A stretch of DNA of 64,000 nucleotides. It comes from an uncultured Steroidobacter sp. (GTDB lineage: Bacteria; Pseudomonadota; Gammaproteobacteria; Steroidobacterales; Steroidobacteraceae). Positions 18,430 to 27,243 of the stretch are shown piece after piece (position 1 is the stretch's first letter; each line of letters starts with the position of its first letter). The stretch covers positions 62,001-126,000 of the forward strand of contig NZ_CALFXI010000011.1 of NCBI RefSeq assembly GCF_937958065.1, written 5' to 3'. The notes beneath the pieces were generated by a model that was given only the letters and a program-made list of their open reading frames with translations, did not search any database and was not told the origin of the DNA. The translations under genes and the position numbers were made by a program.

Positions 18430-18999
18430 ATGCAACTGAAGAACGACGAATCTCGCTACGGCGTCGTCGCACAGTTATTTCACTGGACCATCGTGGTCCT
18501 GATCATAGTGCAGTTCATCCTGGCCAACCGCGCCGCCAACCTGCCGCTGGGCGTCGCCAAGATCGCGGTGCTGGCCCAGCACAAGTCGTTCGGTATCACC
18601 ATTCTCGGCCTGGCGCTGCTGCGGCTGATCTGGCGCTGGATGAATCCGGTCCCGGCCGAGCCGCTCGGCATCCCGCAGTGGCAACGCCTGGCGGCCCGCG
18701 TCTCGCACATCGGTCTGTACGCGCTGCTGCTGATCACGCCGGTCGTCGGCTGGTTGATGTCATCGGCGCGCAATTTTCCGGTGAGCTGGTTCGGCCTGGT
18801 GACCCTGCCGGATTTCATCAAGCCCAGTCGGCCGGCCTATGACTTTCTGCACCAGACTCACGAAGTGCTGGCGCTGACCCTGTTCTGTCTGGCGCTGCTG
18901 CATGTCGCGGCGGCGCTCAAGCATCACTTCATCGACAAGGACAACGTGCTTCGTCGCATGCTGCCCGTCAAACTGAAGCAGGAACCGCCCCGATCATGA
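18430..18999 (+). CDS. Cytochrome b561-family membrane protein
   Basis: The 189-residue integral membrane protein has four hydrophobic segments and the histidines expected to ligate two b-type hemes: AQLFHW in helix 1, QHKSFG before helix 2, VSHIGLY in helix 3 and HQTHE with LLHVAAALKHH around helix 4. It is the prokaryotic CybB/YodB type and would pass electrons between quinol and periplasmic acceptors. GGAAAGAG directly before ATG 18430 sets the start; an in-frame TTG lies at 18412. The stop overlaps the next gene by four bases (ATGA). Cytochrome b561 with YceI is a recurring gene pair. Confidence 0.9.
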   Translation: MQLKNDESRYGVVAQLFHWTIVVLIIVQFILANRAANLPLGVAKIAVLAQHKSFGITILGLALLRLIWRWMNPVPAEPLGIPQWQRLAARVSHIGLYALLLITPVVGWLMSSARNFPVSWFGLVTLPDFIKPSRPAYDFLHQTHEVLALTLFCLALLHVAAALKHHFIDKDNVLRRMLPVKLKQEPPRS

Positions 19000-19577
19000 T
19001 TGCCAAATCCCATCGTCTCGCCGGCCGGCTGGTCGCCGGCTTCAGCGCCGGCCTGGCTGCCGTGGCCGCACTGGCCGCCGCGCAGTGGAGCCTGCAGCCC
19101 AAGGAAAGCAAGCTGACTTTCATCGGCGTGCAGGCCGGCGCGCAGTTCGAAGGCAGCTTCGACAAGTTCACCGCCGACATCGCCTTCGATCCGAAGAACC
19201 TCGCGGCCAGTCGCTTCGACGTGAAGATCGACACCGCCTCGGTGAACACCCAGGACGGCGAGCGTGACACGACCATCAAGAGCGCCGACCTGTTCGACGT
19301 CAAACGCTTCCCCACGGCACGCTACGTGGCCGACAAGTTCGCCGACAAGGGCGGCAACAAATATTCCGCCACGGGCAAGCTCACACTGCGCGACGTGACC
19401 AAGGACGTGCCCATCGACTTCACCTTCGAGAGCAAGGACGGCGCCGCATGGCTCAGGGGCACGGCGAAGATCAAGCGTCTGGACTTCGGCGTCGGACAGG
19501 GCGAATGGAAGGACACCTCGACCGTCGGCAACGACGTGCAGGTGCGCTTTGCGTTGCGCTTGAAAGGCGCTCCATGA
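18996..19577 (+). CDS. YceI-family periplasmic lipid-binding protein
   Basis: The protein has 193 residues. An N-terminal signal peptide (about 1-29) precedes a YceI lipocalin-like barrel with SKLTFIGVQAGAQFEGSF, RFDVKIDTASV and KLTLRDVTKDVPIDFTF. YceI-domain proteins bind polyprenyl or fatty-acyl chains. Translation is coupled to the cytochrome b561 by an ATGA overlap, so the pair likely works together, possibly on quinone-like lipids in the periplasm. That functional link is inference. Confidence 0.9.
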   Translation: MIAKSHRLAGRLVAGFSAGLAAVAALAAAQWSLQPKESKLTFIGVQAGAQFEGSFDKFTADIAFDPKNLAASRFDVKIDTASVNTQDGERDTTIKSADLFDVKRFPTARYVADKFADKGGNKYSATGKLTLRDVTKDVPIDFTFESKDGAAWLRGTAKIKRLDFGVGQGEWKDTSTVGNDVQVRFALRLKGAP

Positions 19578-19626
19578 CGCAAGCCACGTCGGTGACCGAC
19601 TCGCGGGCCGGTTAACTGCCGCAGCG

Positions 19627-21807
19627 ATGACGCCAGCTGCGCCGCTTCGATTCACGGCACCCGACGAATGCGTGGAGGCCACCCTCAACCGCGTCGGCAA
19701 GCACGTGGTGCTGGGCTTGCCCGTCGCCATCGGCAAGCCGAACACGCTCGTCAACGCGTTCGTGGCGCGCGCCGTTGCCGATCCTCAGATCAAGCTCACG
19801 ATAGTTACGGCACTGTCGTTGCGCGTGCCGCGCGGTCGCAGTGATCTGGAGCGACGTTTCATCGAGCCGTTCTCGCGCCGGGTGTTCGGAAACTATCCGG
19901 AGCTGGAGTATCTGCGGCTCATCGAGCGGCAGCAGCTGCCGACCAACATCGAAGTGCTGGAGTTCTATATGGAACCCGGCGCCTGGCTGCGCAACGAACA
20001 TTTGCAGCAGCATTATCTGAGCAGCAACTACACGCACGTCGCGCGCGACGCGCTGCGCCGTGGCCTCAACGTGATCGCGCAGCTGGTCGCCGCACCACCA
20101 CCCAACGAAGCCCCGGGGTTGTTGAGCCTGGGCTCCAATGCGGACATGACCGCCGACCTGCTCCCGCAGATCGCAGCGCTGCGCGCCGGCGGCAGCAGCA
20201 AACCATTTGCGTTGATCGGCCAGGTGCATCGCGAACTGCCCTTCATGTACGGCGACGCGCTGGTCACCGCCGACACCTTCGATTTCCTGGTGCAGGATCC
20301 AGGCACGGCGTTGTTCAGCCCGCCGAACATGCCGATTTCGCCGACCGAGCATGCGATCGCGTTGAACGTCAGCACGCTGATCCGCGATGGCGGCACGTTG
20401 CAGCTCGGCATCGGCGAGCTGGGCGACGGCATCTGCTACGCCTTGCAGCTGCGTCAGAAGCAGCCGGCACTCTATCGAGAAGTGCTGGAATCGACCGGGA
20501 TCCTGGCCCGCCACCGACGCTTGATCGAAAGCGAAGGCGGCACGGCATCGTTCGAGCGCGGCCTGTACGGCTGCACTGAAATGCTCGCCGACGGCTTCGT
20601 GGATCTGTACCGCAACGGCATCCTGAAGCGCCGCGTTTATCCGAGCGCCAAGCTGCAACGACTCATCGACGATGGTCACATCGATGAGCGAGTCAGCCTG
20701 CACACGCTGGACGCGCTGGTCGCAGCGGGCATGAGCCGCATGTCGTTCGCCGATTTCCAGGAGTTTCGCGAAGTCGGCTTGTTCCGCGACGACGTTGAAT
20801 ACGACCGCGGCGTGCTGATCACGCCGGATGGTCAGCAGTTGCGAGCGACGTTCTCCGACCCTGAACAGCGGGCGCAGATCGCGCAGTACTGTTTGGGCGA
20901 AACGCTGCGCAACGGCGTGGTGGCCGATGCGGGCTTCTTCTTCGGCCCGAAAGGCTTCTACACCGGGCTGCGCGAGCTGCCCGCCGCGCAACGCAAGATG
21001 TTTGCGATGCGTGGCATCAGCTTCGTCAACGAGCTGTACGGTCATGAATGGGAATTGAAAGTCGCACAGCGCCGCCATGCCCGCTTCGTGAACACGACCA
21101 TGATGGTCACCGGCCTGGGCGCGGCTGTTTCCGATGGGCTCGGCGACGGCCGGGTCGTCAGTGGCGTCGGCGGTCAATACAACTTCATCGCGATGGCGCA
21201 CGCGCTGCCCGAAGCGCGCTCCATTCTTTGCCTGCGTTCGACACGCACGGCCAACGGCGTGATCTCCTCCAATATCGTTTGGAGCTACGAGCATTGCACC
21301 GTACCTCGCCATCTGCGCGACATCGTCGTAACGGAATACGGTATTGCAGACCTGCGAAGCCGCACGGACCGCGAGATCGTCGAAGCACTGGTCGGCATCA
21401 TGGATGCTCGCTTCCAGCGAGCCTTCGTCGCGGACGCGCAGCGCGCCGGCAAACTGCCGAAGAACTGGCGCATTCCGGAGACGGCGCGCACCAATACACC
21501 GGAGCGGCTGGCAAACAAATTCGCGCCCTGGCGGGAGCGCGGCTTGTTTGCCGAATTGCCGTTTGGCACGGACTTCACCGCCGAAGAGATCGTGCTCTCC
21601 CGGGCATTGCGCTCACTGCAGGCGTCGACACAATCCTGGCCGGGCCGCGTGCGTACATTGCTCGATGCACTGTTGAATGGCGCGCCGGCGCCCGCCCTGC
21701 AACCCTATCTGGCCCGCATGGGCCTGGCGCGAGCCGACTCGTTGTCGCAAATGGTGCAACGTCGGCTGCTGACGATCGCGCTGCGCAAAGCTTTGCAAAC
21801 GAGCTGA
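19627..21807 (+). CDS. Acetyl-CoA hydrolase/transferase family protein, long form
   Basis: It belongs to the acetyl-CoA hydrolase / class I CoA-transferase superfamily. The protein has 726 residues, against about 430-520 for typical family members. An N-terminal AcH domain is followed by LQLGIGELGDG (near residue 258), an inserted middle segment, and a C-terminal AcH domain with GFFFGPKGFYTGLRELP and SGVGGQYNFIAMA (near 520). The last 100 or so residues are extra. It may hydrolyse acyl-CoA or exchange CoA between carboxylic acids; the substrate cannot be told. It stands alone on the plus strand after the YceI gene. Confidence 0.82.
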   Translation: MTPAAPLRFTAPDECVEATLNRVGKHVVLGLPVAIGKPNTLVNAFVARAVADPQIKLTIVTALSLRVPRGRSDLERRFIEPFSRRVFGNYPELEYLRLIERQQLPTNIEVLEFYMEPGAWLRNEHLQQHYLSSNYTHVARDALRRGLNVIAQLVAAPPPNEAPGLLSLGSNADMTADLLPQIAALRAGGSSKPFALIGQVHRELPFMYGDALVTADTFDFLVQDPGTALFSPPNMPISPTEHAIALNVSTLIRDGGTLQLGIGELGDGICYALQLRQKQPALYREVLESTGILARHRRLIESEGGTASFERGLYGCTEMLADGFVDLYRNGILKRRVYPSAKLQRLIDDGHIDERVSLHTLDALVAAGMSRMSFADFQEFREVGLFRDDVEYDRGVLITPDGQQLRATFSDPEQRAQIAQYCLGETLRNGVVADAGFFFGPKGFYTGLRELPAAQRKMFAMRGISFVNELYGHEWELKVAQRRHARFVNTTMMVTGLGAAVSDGLGDGRVVSGVGGQYNFIAMAHALPEARSILCLRSTRTANGVISSNIVWSYEHCTVPRHLRDIVVTEYGIADLRSRTDREIVEALVGIMDARFQRAFVADAQRAGKLPKNWRIPETARTNTPERLANKFAPWRERGLFAELPFGTDFTAEEIVLSRALRSLQASTQSWPGRVRTLLDALLNGAPAPALQPYLARMGLARADSLSQMVQRRLLTIALRKALQTS

Positions 21808-21936
21808 TCAGCTCCTATCTTTGCTCCCCCTGCCGCAGGCCCAAGGACGAGCCCTTGCAACCCGCGGAGCGTCCGCTCCATCCAATGCATGGATTCGCGG
21901 GCATTCAGTTTTACTTATTCGCACAGGAAGTCATTC

Positions 21937-22770
21937 ATGAAGAAGCATGCGGCCCAGCTGTTGACCTTGGCTCTGCTCGGCAGTGCCGGCACCTCGGCTG
22001 GGGCACAGGATTGCAGGTTCAGCTCGGAGCGCACGGCCAATTTCAACGGACCGGTCAGGAAGGTCGTGGTGGTCGCGGACGCAGGCGATCTCAAGATTCG
22101 TGGCGATGCCGGCGGCGGCGTCAGTGCGATCGGCAAAGCCTGCGCCTCGTCCGAGAGCCTGCTCGGCAAGATTGCGCTGGAGAGCCGTCGCGAGAACGAC
22201 ATCGTGTACCTGACCGTGGTGATGGCCGAAGGCATGGGCGATCTGTTCCGTTTCAATCGCTACGCCTCGCTGGACCTGGACATCACGGTGCCGCGTGACG
22301 CCGAGCTCGACGTGACCGACACCAGCGGCGACCTGGAGCTGAGCGACGTTGGCGCGGCGAAGATCGACGACGGCTCGGGCGATCAGCTGCTGAAGAACAT
22401 CAACGGCAACCTCAGCATCGACGACAGCTCCGGCGAGATTCGCGTGATCAGCGTCGTCGGCAACATCGAGCTCGAAGACGGCTCCGGCGGCATCGACATC
22501 GAAGACGTACGCGGCGACGTGACCATCAATAGCGACAGCTCGGGCGACATTGCCATCACCAAGGTCTCTGGCAGCGTCCACGTCGTGAACGACAGCTCCG
22601 GTGACATCACCATCCGCGACGTGCAGCGAAATGTCATGATCAGTAACGACAGCTCCGGCGACATCAACGTGAGCGATGTAGGCGGCCATTTCACCGTACG
22701 CGCCGACACCAGCGGCGGCATCCTGCACGAGCGCGTTGACGGCTCGGTGCGGATTCCGGCGAAGAACTGA
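21937..22770 (+). CDS. Exported DUF4097-type beta-helix protein
   Basis: This 277-residue secreted protein has a signal peptide (about 1-24, ending AGA-Q) and a mature part dominated by short repeats of the form D-[SG]-S-G-[DE]-I followed by alternating hydrophobic residues. These are the rungs of a parallel beta-helix as in DUF4097/adhesin-like proteins. AGGAAG at 21925 sets the ATG. It converges with the kinase-like gene with one base between stops, where a small hairpin CTGAG-TTAT-CTCAG lies. Function unknown; a surface or periplasmic scaffold is plausible. Confidence 0.85.
   Translation: MKKHAAQLLTLALLGSAGTSAGAQDCRFSSERTANFNGPVRKVVVVADAGDLKIRGDAGGGVSAIGKACASSESLLGKIALESRRENDIVYLTVVMAEGMGDLFRFNRYASLDLDITVPRDAELDVTDTSGDLELSDVGAAKIDDGSGDQLLKNINGNLSIDDSSGEIRVISVVGNIELEDGSGGIDIEDVRGDVTINSDSSGDIAITKVSGSVHVVNDSSGDITIRDVQRNVMISNDSSGDINVSDVGGHFTVRADTSGGILHERVDGSVRIPAKN
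22318..22725 (+). repeat. In-frame tandem repeats, period 51-57 bases
   Basis: Copies of a Ser-Gly-Asp core begin at 22318, 22369, 22423, 22477, 22534, 22591, 22648 and 22705. The spacings are 51, 54, 54, 57, 57, 57 and 57 bases, i.e. 17-19 residues. The later copies are nearly identical at DNA level (gacagctccgg), which suggests recent duplication of beta-helix rungs. Confidence 0.8.
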
Positions 22771-22771
22771 G

Positions 22772-23644
22772 TTATCTCAGCTCGGCGAGCAGGCGCTGGA
22801 TCATGCCCAGCGCCTGCCGCAAATAGCCGCCGCCGAACAGATTGAAATGATTCAGCACGTGATACAGGTTGTAGAGCTTCACTCGCGACGCCGCGCCGGC
22901 ATCCAGCGGCCACGCGCTCTGATACGCCGCATGGAACGAAGCGCCGAAACCGCCGAACAACCGCGTCATCGCCAGATCCGCCTCGCGATCCCCGAAGTAA
23001 ACCGCCGGATCGAACACCACCGGTTCACCGTTCGCATCGCTGGCCCAGTTGCCGCCCCAAAGATCGCCATGAAGCAAGGAGGGCACCGGTCGATAGCTGG
23101 CGAAGAAACGATCCAGTCGTTCGCACAGGCGCTCGCCATTATCGATGAGGTCTGCGCCAGCCCCATTGTCCCGGGCGAGCTTCAGCTGCGGCCGTAATCG
23201 CCGCTCACGCAGGAACTCCACCCAGTCTGCCGCCTCTCGATTGGATTGCGGCGTCGAACCGATCGTGTTGTCACGATGCCAGCCGAACTTCTCGCGAGTC
23301 ACACGATGCTGAGCGGCGAGCAACTCGCCGAGCTTTTTCTCAGCACTGGAGCCGGCCCCACGCAGCTCGATCCATTCGAGCGCGAGAAAGGCGATTCCGT
23401 CCTGCTCGCTGACGGCCAACACTGCAGGAACGCGAACAGCACGCGCGCTCGCCAACTCCCGCAGACCCTCGGCTTCAGCCTGGAACATCTCCAGGCTCGA
23501 CGCGTCGCCGTACTTGACGAACAACGGCCCCAGCGCACTTTCGAAACGCACGCAGGAGTTGATGGAGCCGCCGCCCACATGACGCTCCGAGCCCGCCGCG
23601 ACCTCAGCCCCCAACGTGCGACTCAGTGCGGCTGCGAGCGACAT
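22772..23644 (-). CDS. Fructosamine/ketosamine-3-kinase family protein
   Basis: This 290-residue kinase has the aminoglycoside-phosphotransferase-like fold. It shows a Gly-rich N-terminal loop (HVGGGSINSC), the lysine in GPLFVKYG, the Brenner-type catalytic motif LLHGDLWGGNW (near 188-198) and the metal-binding FDPAVYFGDREADLAM. Family members phosphorylate ketosamines on glycated proteins or low-molecular-weight amines and so remove glycation. It lies just downstream of pyrF on the same strand with a 14-base gap. Confidence 0.9.
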   Translation of the reverse strand: MSLAAALSRTLGAEVAAGSERHVGGGSINSCVRFESALGPLFVKYGDASSLEMFQAEAEGLRELASARAVRVPAVLAVSEQDGIAFLALEWIELRGAGSSAEKKLGELLAAQHRVTREKFGWHRDNTIGSTPQSNREAADWVEFLRERRLRPQLKLARDNGAGADLIDNGERLCERLDRFFASYRPVPSLLHGDLWGGNWASDANGEPVVFDPAVYFGDREADLAMTRLFGGFGASFHAAYQSAWPLDAGAASRVKLYNLYHVLNHFNLFGGGYLRQALGMIQRLLAELR

Positions 23645-23658
23645 GATGAGTTGAGCGC

Positions 23659-24492
23659 TTACAACAGCTCGCGAGCCTGAGCCTGGAGAGTGCGAATGGT
23701 CGTGCGGATGTCCGAGACCGAACCGCCATTCGCCAGGATCGCCCGGGAAACATTCGGCAGAACGCGGCCGCGCGCGCCTGGCATTCGCTTCAATACGTCT
23801 TGAATGGTTGCTCCCTGCGCACCGACGCCCGGAGCCAGAATGTATGACTGCGGCAGAGCGTCCACCGTCTCGGCGGCATCGTCACACGTCGCACCAACCA
23901 CGGCACCGATGTACTGCAGCCCTTCGCCCTGCTGCCGATTGCGCAGCGTGATCTCGCGACACAAGTTCTGAGCCACCGTTTCGCCACTCCCCAAACGGGC
24001 CGTCTGCAACTCGCGCCCTTCGGGATTGGACGAGCGCACGACCACGAACACTCCACCCTCCGCGCGCGCAGCGATATCCAGAAACGGATCGAGCGCAGCG
24101 AGACCGAGATACACATGCGTCGTGACCGCATCGACGCGCAACGTCGTGGTCGACGAGAAATAGCCTTCGGCGTAAGCGGCGCCGGTGGTGTCGATGTCAC
24201 CTCGCTTGCCATCGAGCAGCACCAGCACTTCGCGACTGCGCGCCAGCCTGGTGAGCTCTTCGACTGCCTTGAGTCCCTCGCTGCCGAAGCGCTCGAAGAA
24301 CGCCGACTGCGGCTTGAGCAGCGAGATCCCAAAGTCCGCCGCTTCCAGCACGCGCTTGCCGAACTCGAATGCGCCCTCGGGCGTGTTGGGCAAGTTGCAG
24401 GATTTCAGCAGCGCCGCCGAGGGGTCGATGCCGACACACAGCGGGCTGTGCTCGACGATTTTCTGGTGCAACCGGGCGGCGAACGTGGACAT
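23659..24492 (-). CDS. pyrF: Orotidine 5'-phosphate decarboxylase, type 2
   Basis: It decarboxylates OMP to UMP, the last step of pyrimidine synthesis. The 277-residue protein is of the longer type 2 class (type 1 is about 230-245). The catalytic D-x-K-x-x-D array is D94, K96, D99 and D101 in LLDGKRGDIDTTG. LCVGIDPS at the N-terminus and PNVSRAIL near the C-terminus fit type 2 enzymes. Many gammaproteobacteria carry the shorter type 1 form, so this is worth noting. It is co-directional with the kinase-like gene. Confidence 0.92.
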   Translation of the reverse strand: MSTFAARLHQKIVEHSPLCVGIDPSAALLKSCNLPNTPEGAFEFGKRVLEAADFGISLLKPQSAFFERFGSEGLKAVEELTRLARSREVLVLLDGKRGDIDTTGAAYAEGYFSSTTTLRVDAVTTHVYLGLAALDPFLDIAARAEGGVFVVVRSSNPEGRELQTARLGSGETVAQNLCREITLRNRQQGEGLQYIGAVVGATCDDAAETVDALPQSYILAPGVGAQGATIQDVLKRMPGARGRVLPNVSRAILANGGSVSDIRTTIRTLQAQARELL

Positions 24493-24551
24493 GGGCAGTT
24501 ACCTGTATCAGCGACGCGGCATTGTACTTTCAGCGCTGCGAGCACGCATGA

Positions 24552-25280
24552 TCAAACCCCGGGCGCCTGGAAACCATGCTCCCGGAACGTCACCACCAGC
24601 GTGTCCCGCACTCCGCCCGGGCCGTCGTTCTGAATCGGCGTGGTTTCGTGGATCACTTTGGCGTCGTCCAGCAACAGCGCCGTCCACGGCGCGCTCATGG
24701 TGAAGCGCACGCCCGAAATACCTTCGGCCTCGAACACCCGCGTCTCGCCGCCGCGCACATTGAATCGATTCACCAGGATCACGGCGACGTAATCGACGCC
24801 GTCGCGATGCGCACCTTCGGGCGTCGGCCGGCCGATGCCTTCGGCGGTGTCGATGCGAAACTGATGCGCTTCGATGTACCAGCGCTGCACCGGCCGAGCG
24901 CGCGCGACCAGCTCGGCGAGGCCGCTGATGAGCTGATTCCAGACGGGGGCTTGCAGCACCGCGCTGGTCATCGGCTCGAACCAGCGCTCCATGCCGCCAT
25001 GAAGCGCATTGTATTCGGTGGGTTGCCAATGGGCTCGATGCGGCACGAGCTGCAGCTGGCCGGCGGGCTCGTAAATGAAACAACTGTGACGCCGCGAACG
25101 ATAACGGCCGCCGTCGCGCAGATACTCGTCGCGCGGCAGTTGATTCCAGCTGGGCGCGAGCTTGCCCAGGTTCTCGAGGTCGACGTGGCACTCCTGCGCC
25201 AGTTCCTCCGGCTGCAACAACACGCAGCCCACCGTTTGCAGCATCGTTGCCGCATCACCGTCCGCTCTGCTCAATTTCAA
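24552..25280 (-). CDS. 2-oxoglutarate/Fe(II) dioxygenase family protein
   Basis: The 242-residue protein is of the 2OG-Fe_Oxy_2 type (BsmA / amino-acid hydroxylase group). The facial triad is His158-x-Asp160 (GAHRDGVDY) and His211 (VIHETTP). Arg225 (VRDTLVV) would bind the 2-oxoglutarate carboxylate. Relatives hydroxylate free amino acids such as isoleucine, or act in stress and biofilm responses; the substrate here is unknown. The first codon is TTG at 25280, supported by GGGAG six bases upstream; an ATG at 25244 is an alternative. It is divergent from the M14 peptidase. Confidence 0.85.
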   Translation of the reverse strand: MKLSRADGDAATMLQTVGCVLLQPEELAQECHVDLENLGKLAPSWNQLPRDEYLRDGGRYRSRRHSCFIYEPAGQLQLVPHRAHWQPTEYNALHGGMERWFEPMTSAVLQAPVWNQLISGLAELVARARPVQRWYIEAHQFRIDTAEGIGRPTPEGAHRDGVDYVAVILVNRFNVRGGETRVFEAEGISGVRFTMSAPWTALLLDDAKVIHETTPIQNDGPGGVRDTLVVTFREHGFQAPGV

Positions 25281-25410
25281 GGCGCACTCCCGCCGACGTT
25301 CCGGATGGCCGTCGGCCCGCGAATTTTAGCGCTACTGGCGCGAGAAACGAGACAGATTCAGACAGACCAATACAGTAGTCTTGCGCGCCTGCCTGTACAG
25401 GAATCAACTA

Positions 25411-27192
25411 ATGATTGGTCATAAAACCAGCGCGCTGGTCGCGCTCGTCTGCTCGCTCGCCCAGGCGACTGCGCTCGCCGCGCCGAGCGCCAACGCACTC
25501 CGCACCGTCGCCGAGCAGTCCGGCAACAAACGCACCGGCCGCTACGAGGAAGTCGAGCGGCTGTGTCCGGCGTTTCAACAGCAATGGCCGCGACAGGTGC
25601 GCTGTTTCGAGTTCGGCCGTACGCCGGAAGGTCGGCCCATGCTGGCGCTGGCCGCTTCGGCCGACGGCACGCTCGACGCTGCCACTGCCCAGCGCGCCGG
25701 TCGGCCGGTGGTGCTCATGCAGGGTGGCATTCATGCCGGCGAGATCGATGGCAAGGACGCCGGCTTCCTGGCCCTGCGCGAAATGCTCGAAGGCTCGCTG
25801 GCCAGGGATGCGCTGAAGCACGCGACGCTGGTGTTCGTGCCGGTGTTCAACGTCGACGGTCACGAGCGCGTCGGTCGCTGGAATCGGCCCAATCAGGTCG
25901 GCCCGGAGGAAATGGGCTGGCGCGTGACCTCGCAGAACCTCAATCTGAACCGGGACTACGTCAAGGCGGCCGCGCCCGAGATGCAAGCGATGCTGCGCCT
26001 GTTGGGCGAGTGGGACCCGATTCTGTACGTCGACCTGCACGTCACTGACGGCGCGAAGTTCGAGCACGACATTTCCTATAACGTCGCGCCGACGCTGGCC
26101 GGGCGCGAGCCGATTCGGCGAGTCGGCGTGGCGCTGCGCGATGAATTGATGAAGCGCGCCACCGGGCAGGGCTCGCTGCCGCTCGACTTCTATCCGTCGT
26201 TCATCAAAGACGACGACCCGTCGACGGGTTTCGCCGTCTCCGTCGGCCCGAAGCGCTTCTCCCAGGAATACTGGGCGAGCCGCAACCGCCTCGGCGTGCT
26301 GGTGGAAACGCATTCGTGGAAGGACTACCCCACCCGGGTTCGCATCACCCATCACACCATCGTTTCCTTGATGGAAATGGCGGCGCGCGATGGCAAGCAA
26401 TGGCTGGCGGCGGCCCAGGCGGCCGATCGTGAGTCCGCGGGCATCGCCGGTTCGACCGTGGCGCTCACCTATACGAACACCCCGCATACAAAGACGATCG
26501 AGTTTCGCGGCTATGAGTATCGGCGCGAGCCCTCCGCCGTCTCAGGCGCGTTGCTGACCCGTTACAACGACAAGCGTCCGCAGATCTGGCGCATTCCGTT
26601 GCGGGATGAAGTGACGCCTGACATCACCGTGACGGCGCCGAGCGGTGGGTATCTGGTGCCTCCGGCCTACGCACGCATGGTCGCGGACAAACTGACTCTG
26701 CACGGCATCGAGTTTCGCACTCTCGCGCAAGCACAGGCGGAGTCCGAGGTCGAGGTATTTCGGGCGACCAAAGCGGCGCCGGCGAAGTCGACGTTCGAAG
26801 GTCGCAGCGTGTTCTCGGTCGAGGGCGATTGGCGCAAGGAGCAGCGCGCCGTTCCTGCCGGCTCGCTGTTCGTGCCCATCGCGCAAGCCAGGTCGGAGCT
26901 GGCGATGGCGTTGCTCGAGCCTCGCGATCCGGATTCGCTGGTGAGCTGGGGTTACTTCGCCGCGGCGTTCGAGCGCAAGGAATATATGGAGGCGTACGTG
27001 GCCGAAGAGGTGGCCGAGCAGATGCTGAAAAAAGATCCGGCCTTGCGCCGTGAGTTCGCACGCCGCCTGGAAGATCCGAAGTTCGCGACCGATCCGGAGG
27101 CGCGACTGGACTTCTTCTATCAACGCCACTCGTCCTGGGACGAGCGTTACAACCTGTATCCGGTGTTCCGCGTCGCCAACGCGCCACGCTGA
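25411..27192 (+). CDS. Secreted M14-family zinc carboxypeptidase
   Basis: This is a 593-residue exported metallopeptidase. The signal peptide (about 1-24, ending ALAA-P) precedes an M14 catalytic domain. Zinc ligands are His108 and Glu111 in GGIHAGEIDGKD and His210 in YVDLHVTDG. Glu299 in VLVETHSW is the catalytic base, and NLNRDY (178-183) carries the usual substrate-binding arginine. A long C-terminal part (about 340-593) has no recognised motif. AGGAA upstream sets the ATG at 25411. It probably trims peptides in the periplasm. Confidence 0.9.
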   Translation: MIGHKTSALVALVCSLAQATALAAPSANALRTVAEQSGNKRTGRYEEVERLCPAFQQQWPRQVRCFEFGRTPEGRPMLALAASADGTLDAATAQRAGRPVVLMQGGIHAGEIDGKDAGFLALREMLEGSLARDALKHATLVFVPVFNVDGHERVGRWNRPNQVGPEEMGWRVTSQNLNLNRDYVKAAAPEMQAMLRLLGEWDPILYVDLHVTDGAKFEHDISYNVAPTLAGREPIRRVGVALRDELMKRATGQGSLPLDFYPSFIKDDDPSTGFAVSVGPKRFSQEYWASRNRLGVLVETHSWKDYPTRVRITHHTIVSLMEMAARDGKQWLAAAQAADRESAGIAGSTVALTYTNTPHTKTIEFRGYEYRREPSAVSGALLTRYNDKRPQIWRIPLRDEVTPDITVTAPSGGYLVPPAYARMVADKLTLHGIEFRTLAQAQAESEVEVFRATKAAPAKSTFEGRSVFSVEGDWRKEQRAVPAGSLFVPIAQARSELAMALLEPRDPDSLVSWGYFAAAFERKEYMEAYVAEEVAEQMLKKDPALRREFARRLEDPKFATDPEARLDFFYQRHSSWDERYNLYPVFRVANAPR

Positions 27193-27199
27193 ACGCTAC

Positions 27200-27222
27200 C
27201 GGGCGGCCTTACGGGCCGCCCG
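27200..27222. terminator. Strong hairpin between convergent M14 and TPR genes
   Basis: CGGGCGGCC (27200-27208) and GGCCGCCCG (27214-27222) pair over nine bases around a five-base loop, eight bases after the M14 stop and 22 bases from the TPR stop. No T-run follows, but the position suits a shared bidirectional transcription block. Confidence 0.5.
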
Positions 27223-27243
27223 ATGCTCGCGTCTGCTCCCGCT

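Noticed and set aside
19612..21312. 566-codon ORF antisense to the acetyl-CoA hydrolase/transferase gene
   Set aside because: It has the His/Arg/Gln-rich composition of a high-GC shadow frame and no family motif; the plus-strand gene explains the region.
22318..22725. Regular repeats resembling a CRISPR array
   Set aside because: Repeats are in-frame, imperfect and without unique spacers; they encode beta-helix rungs.
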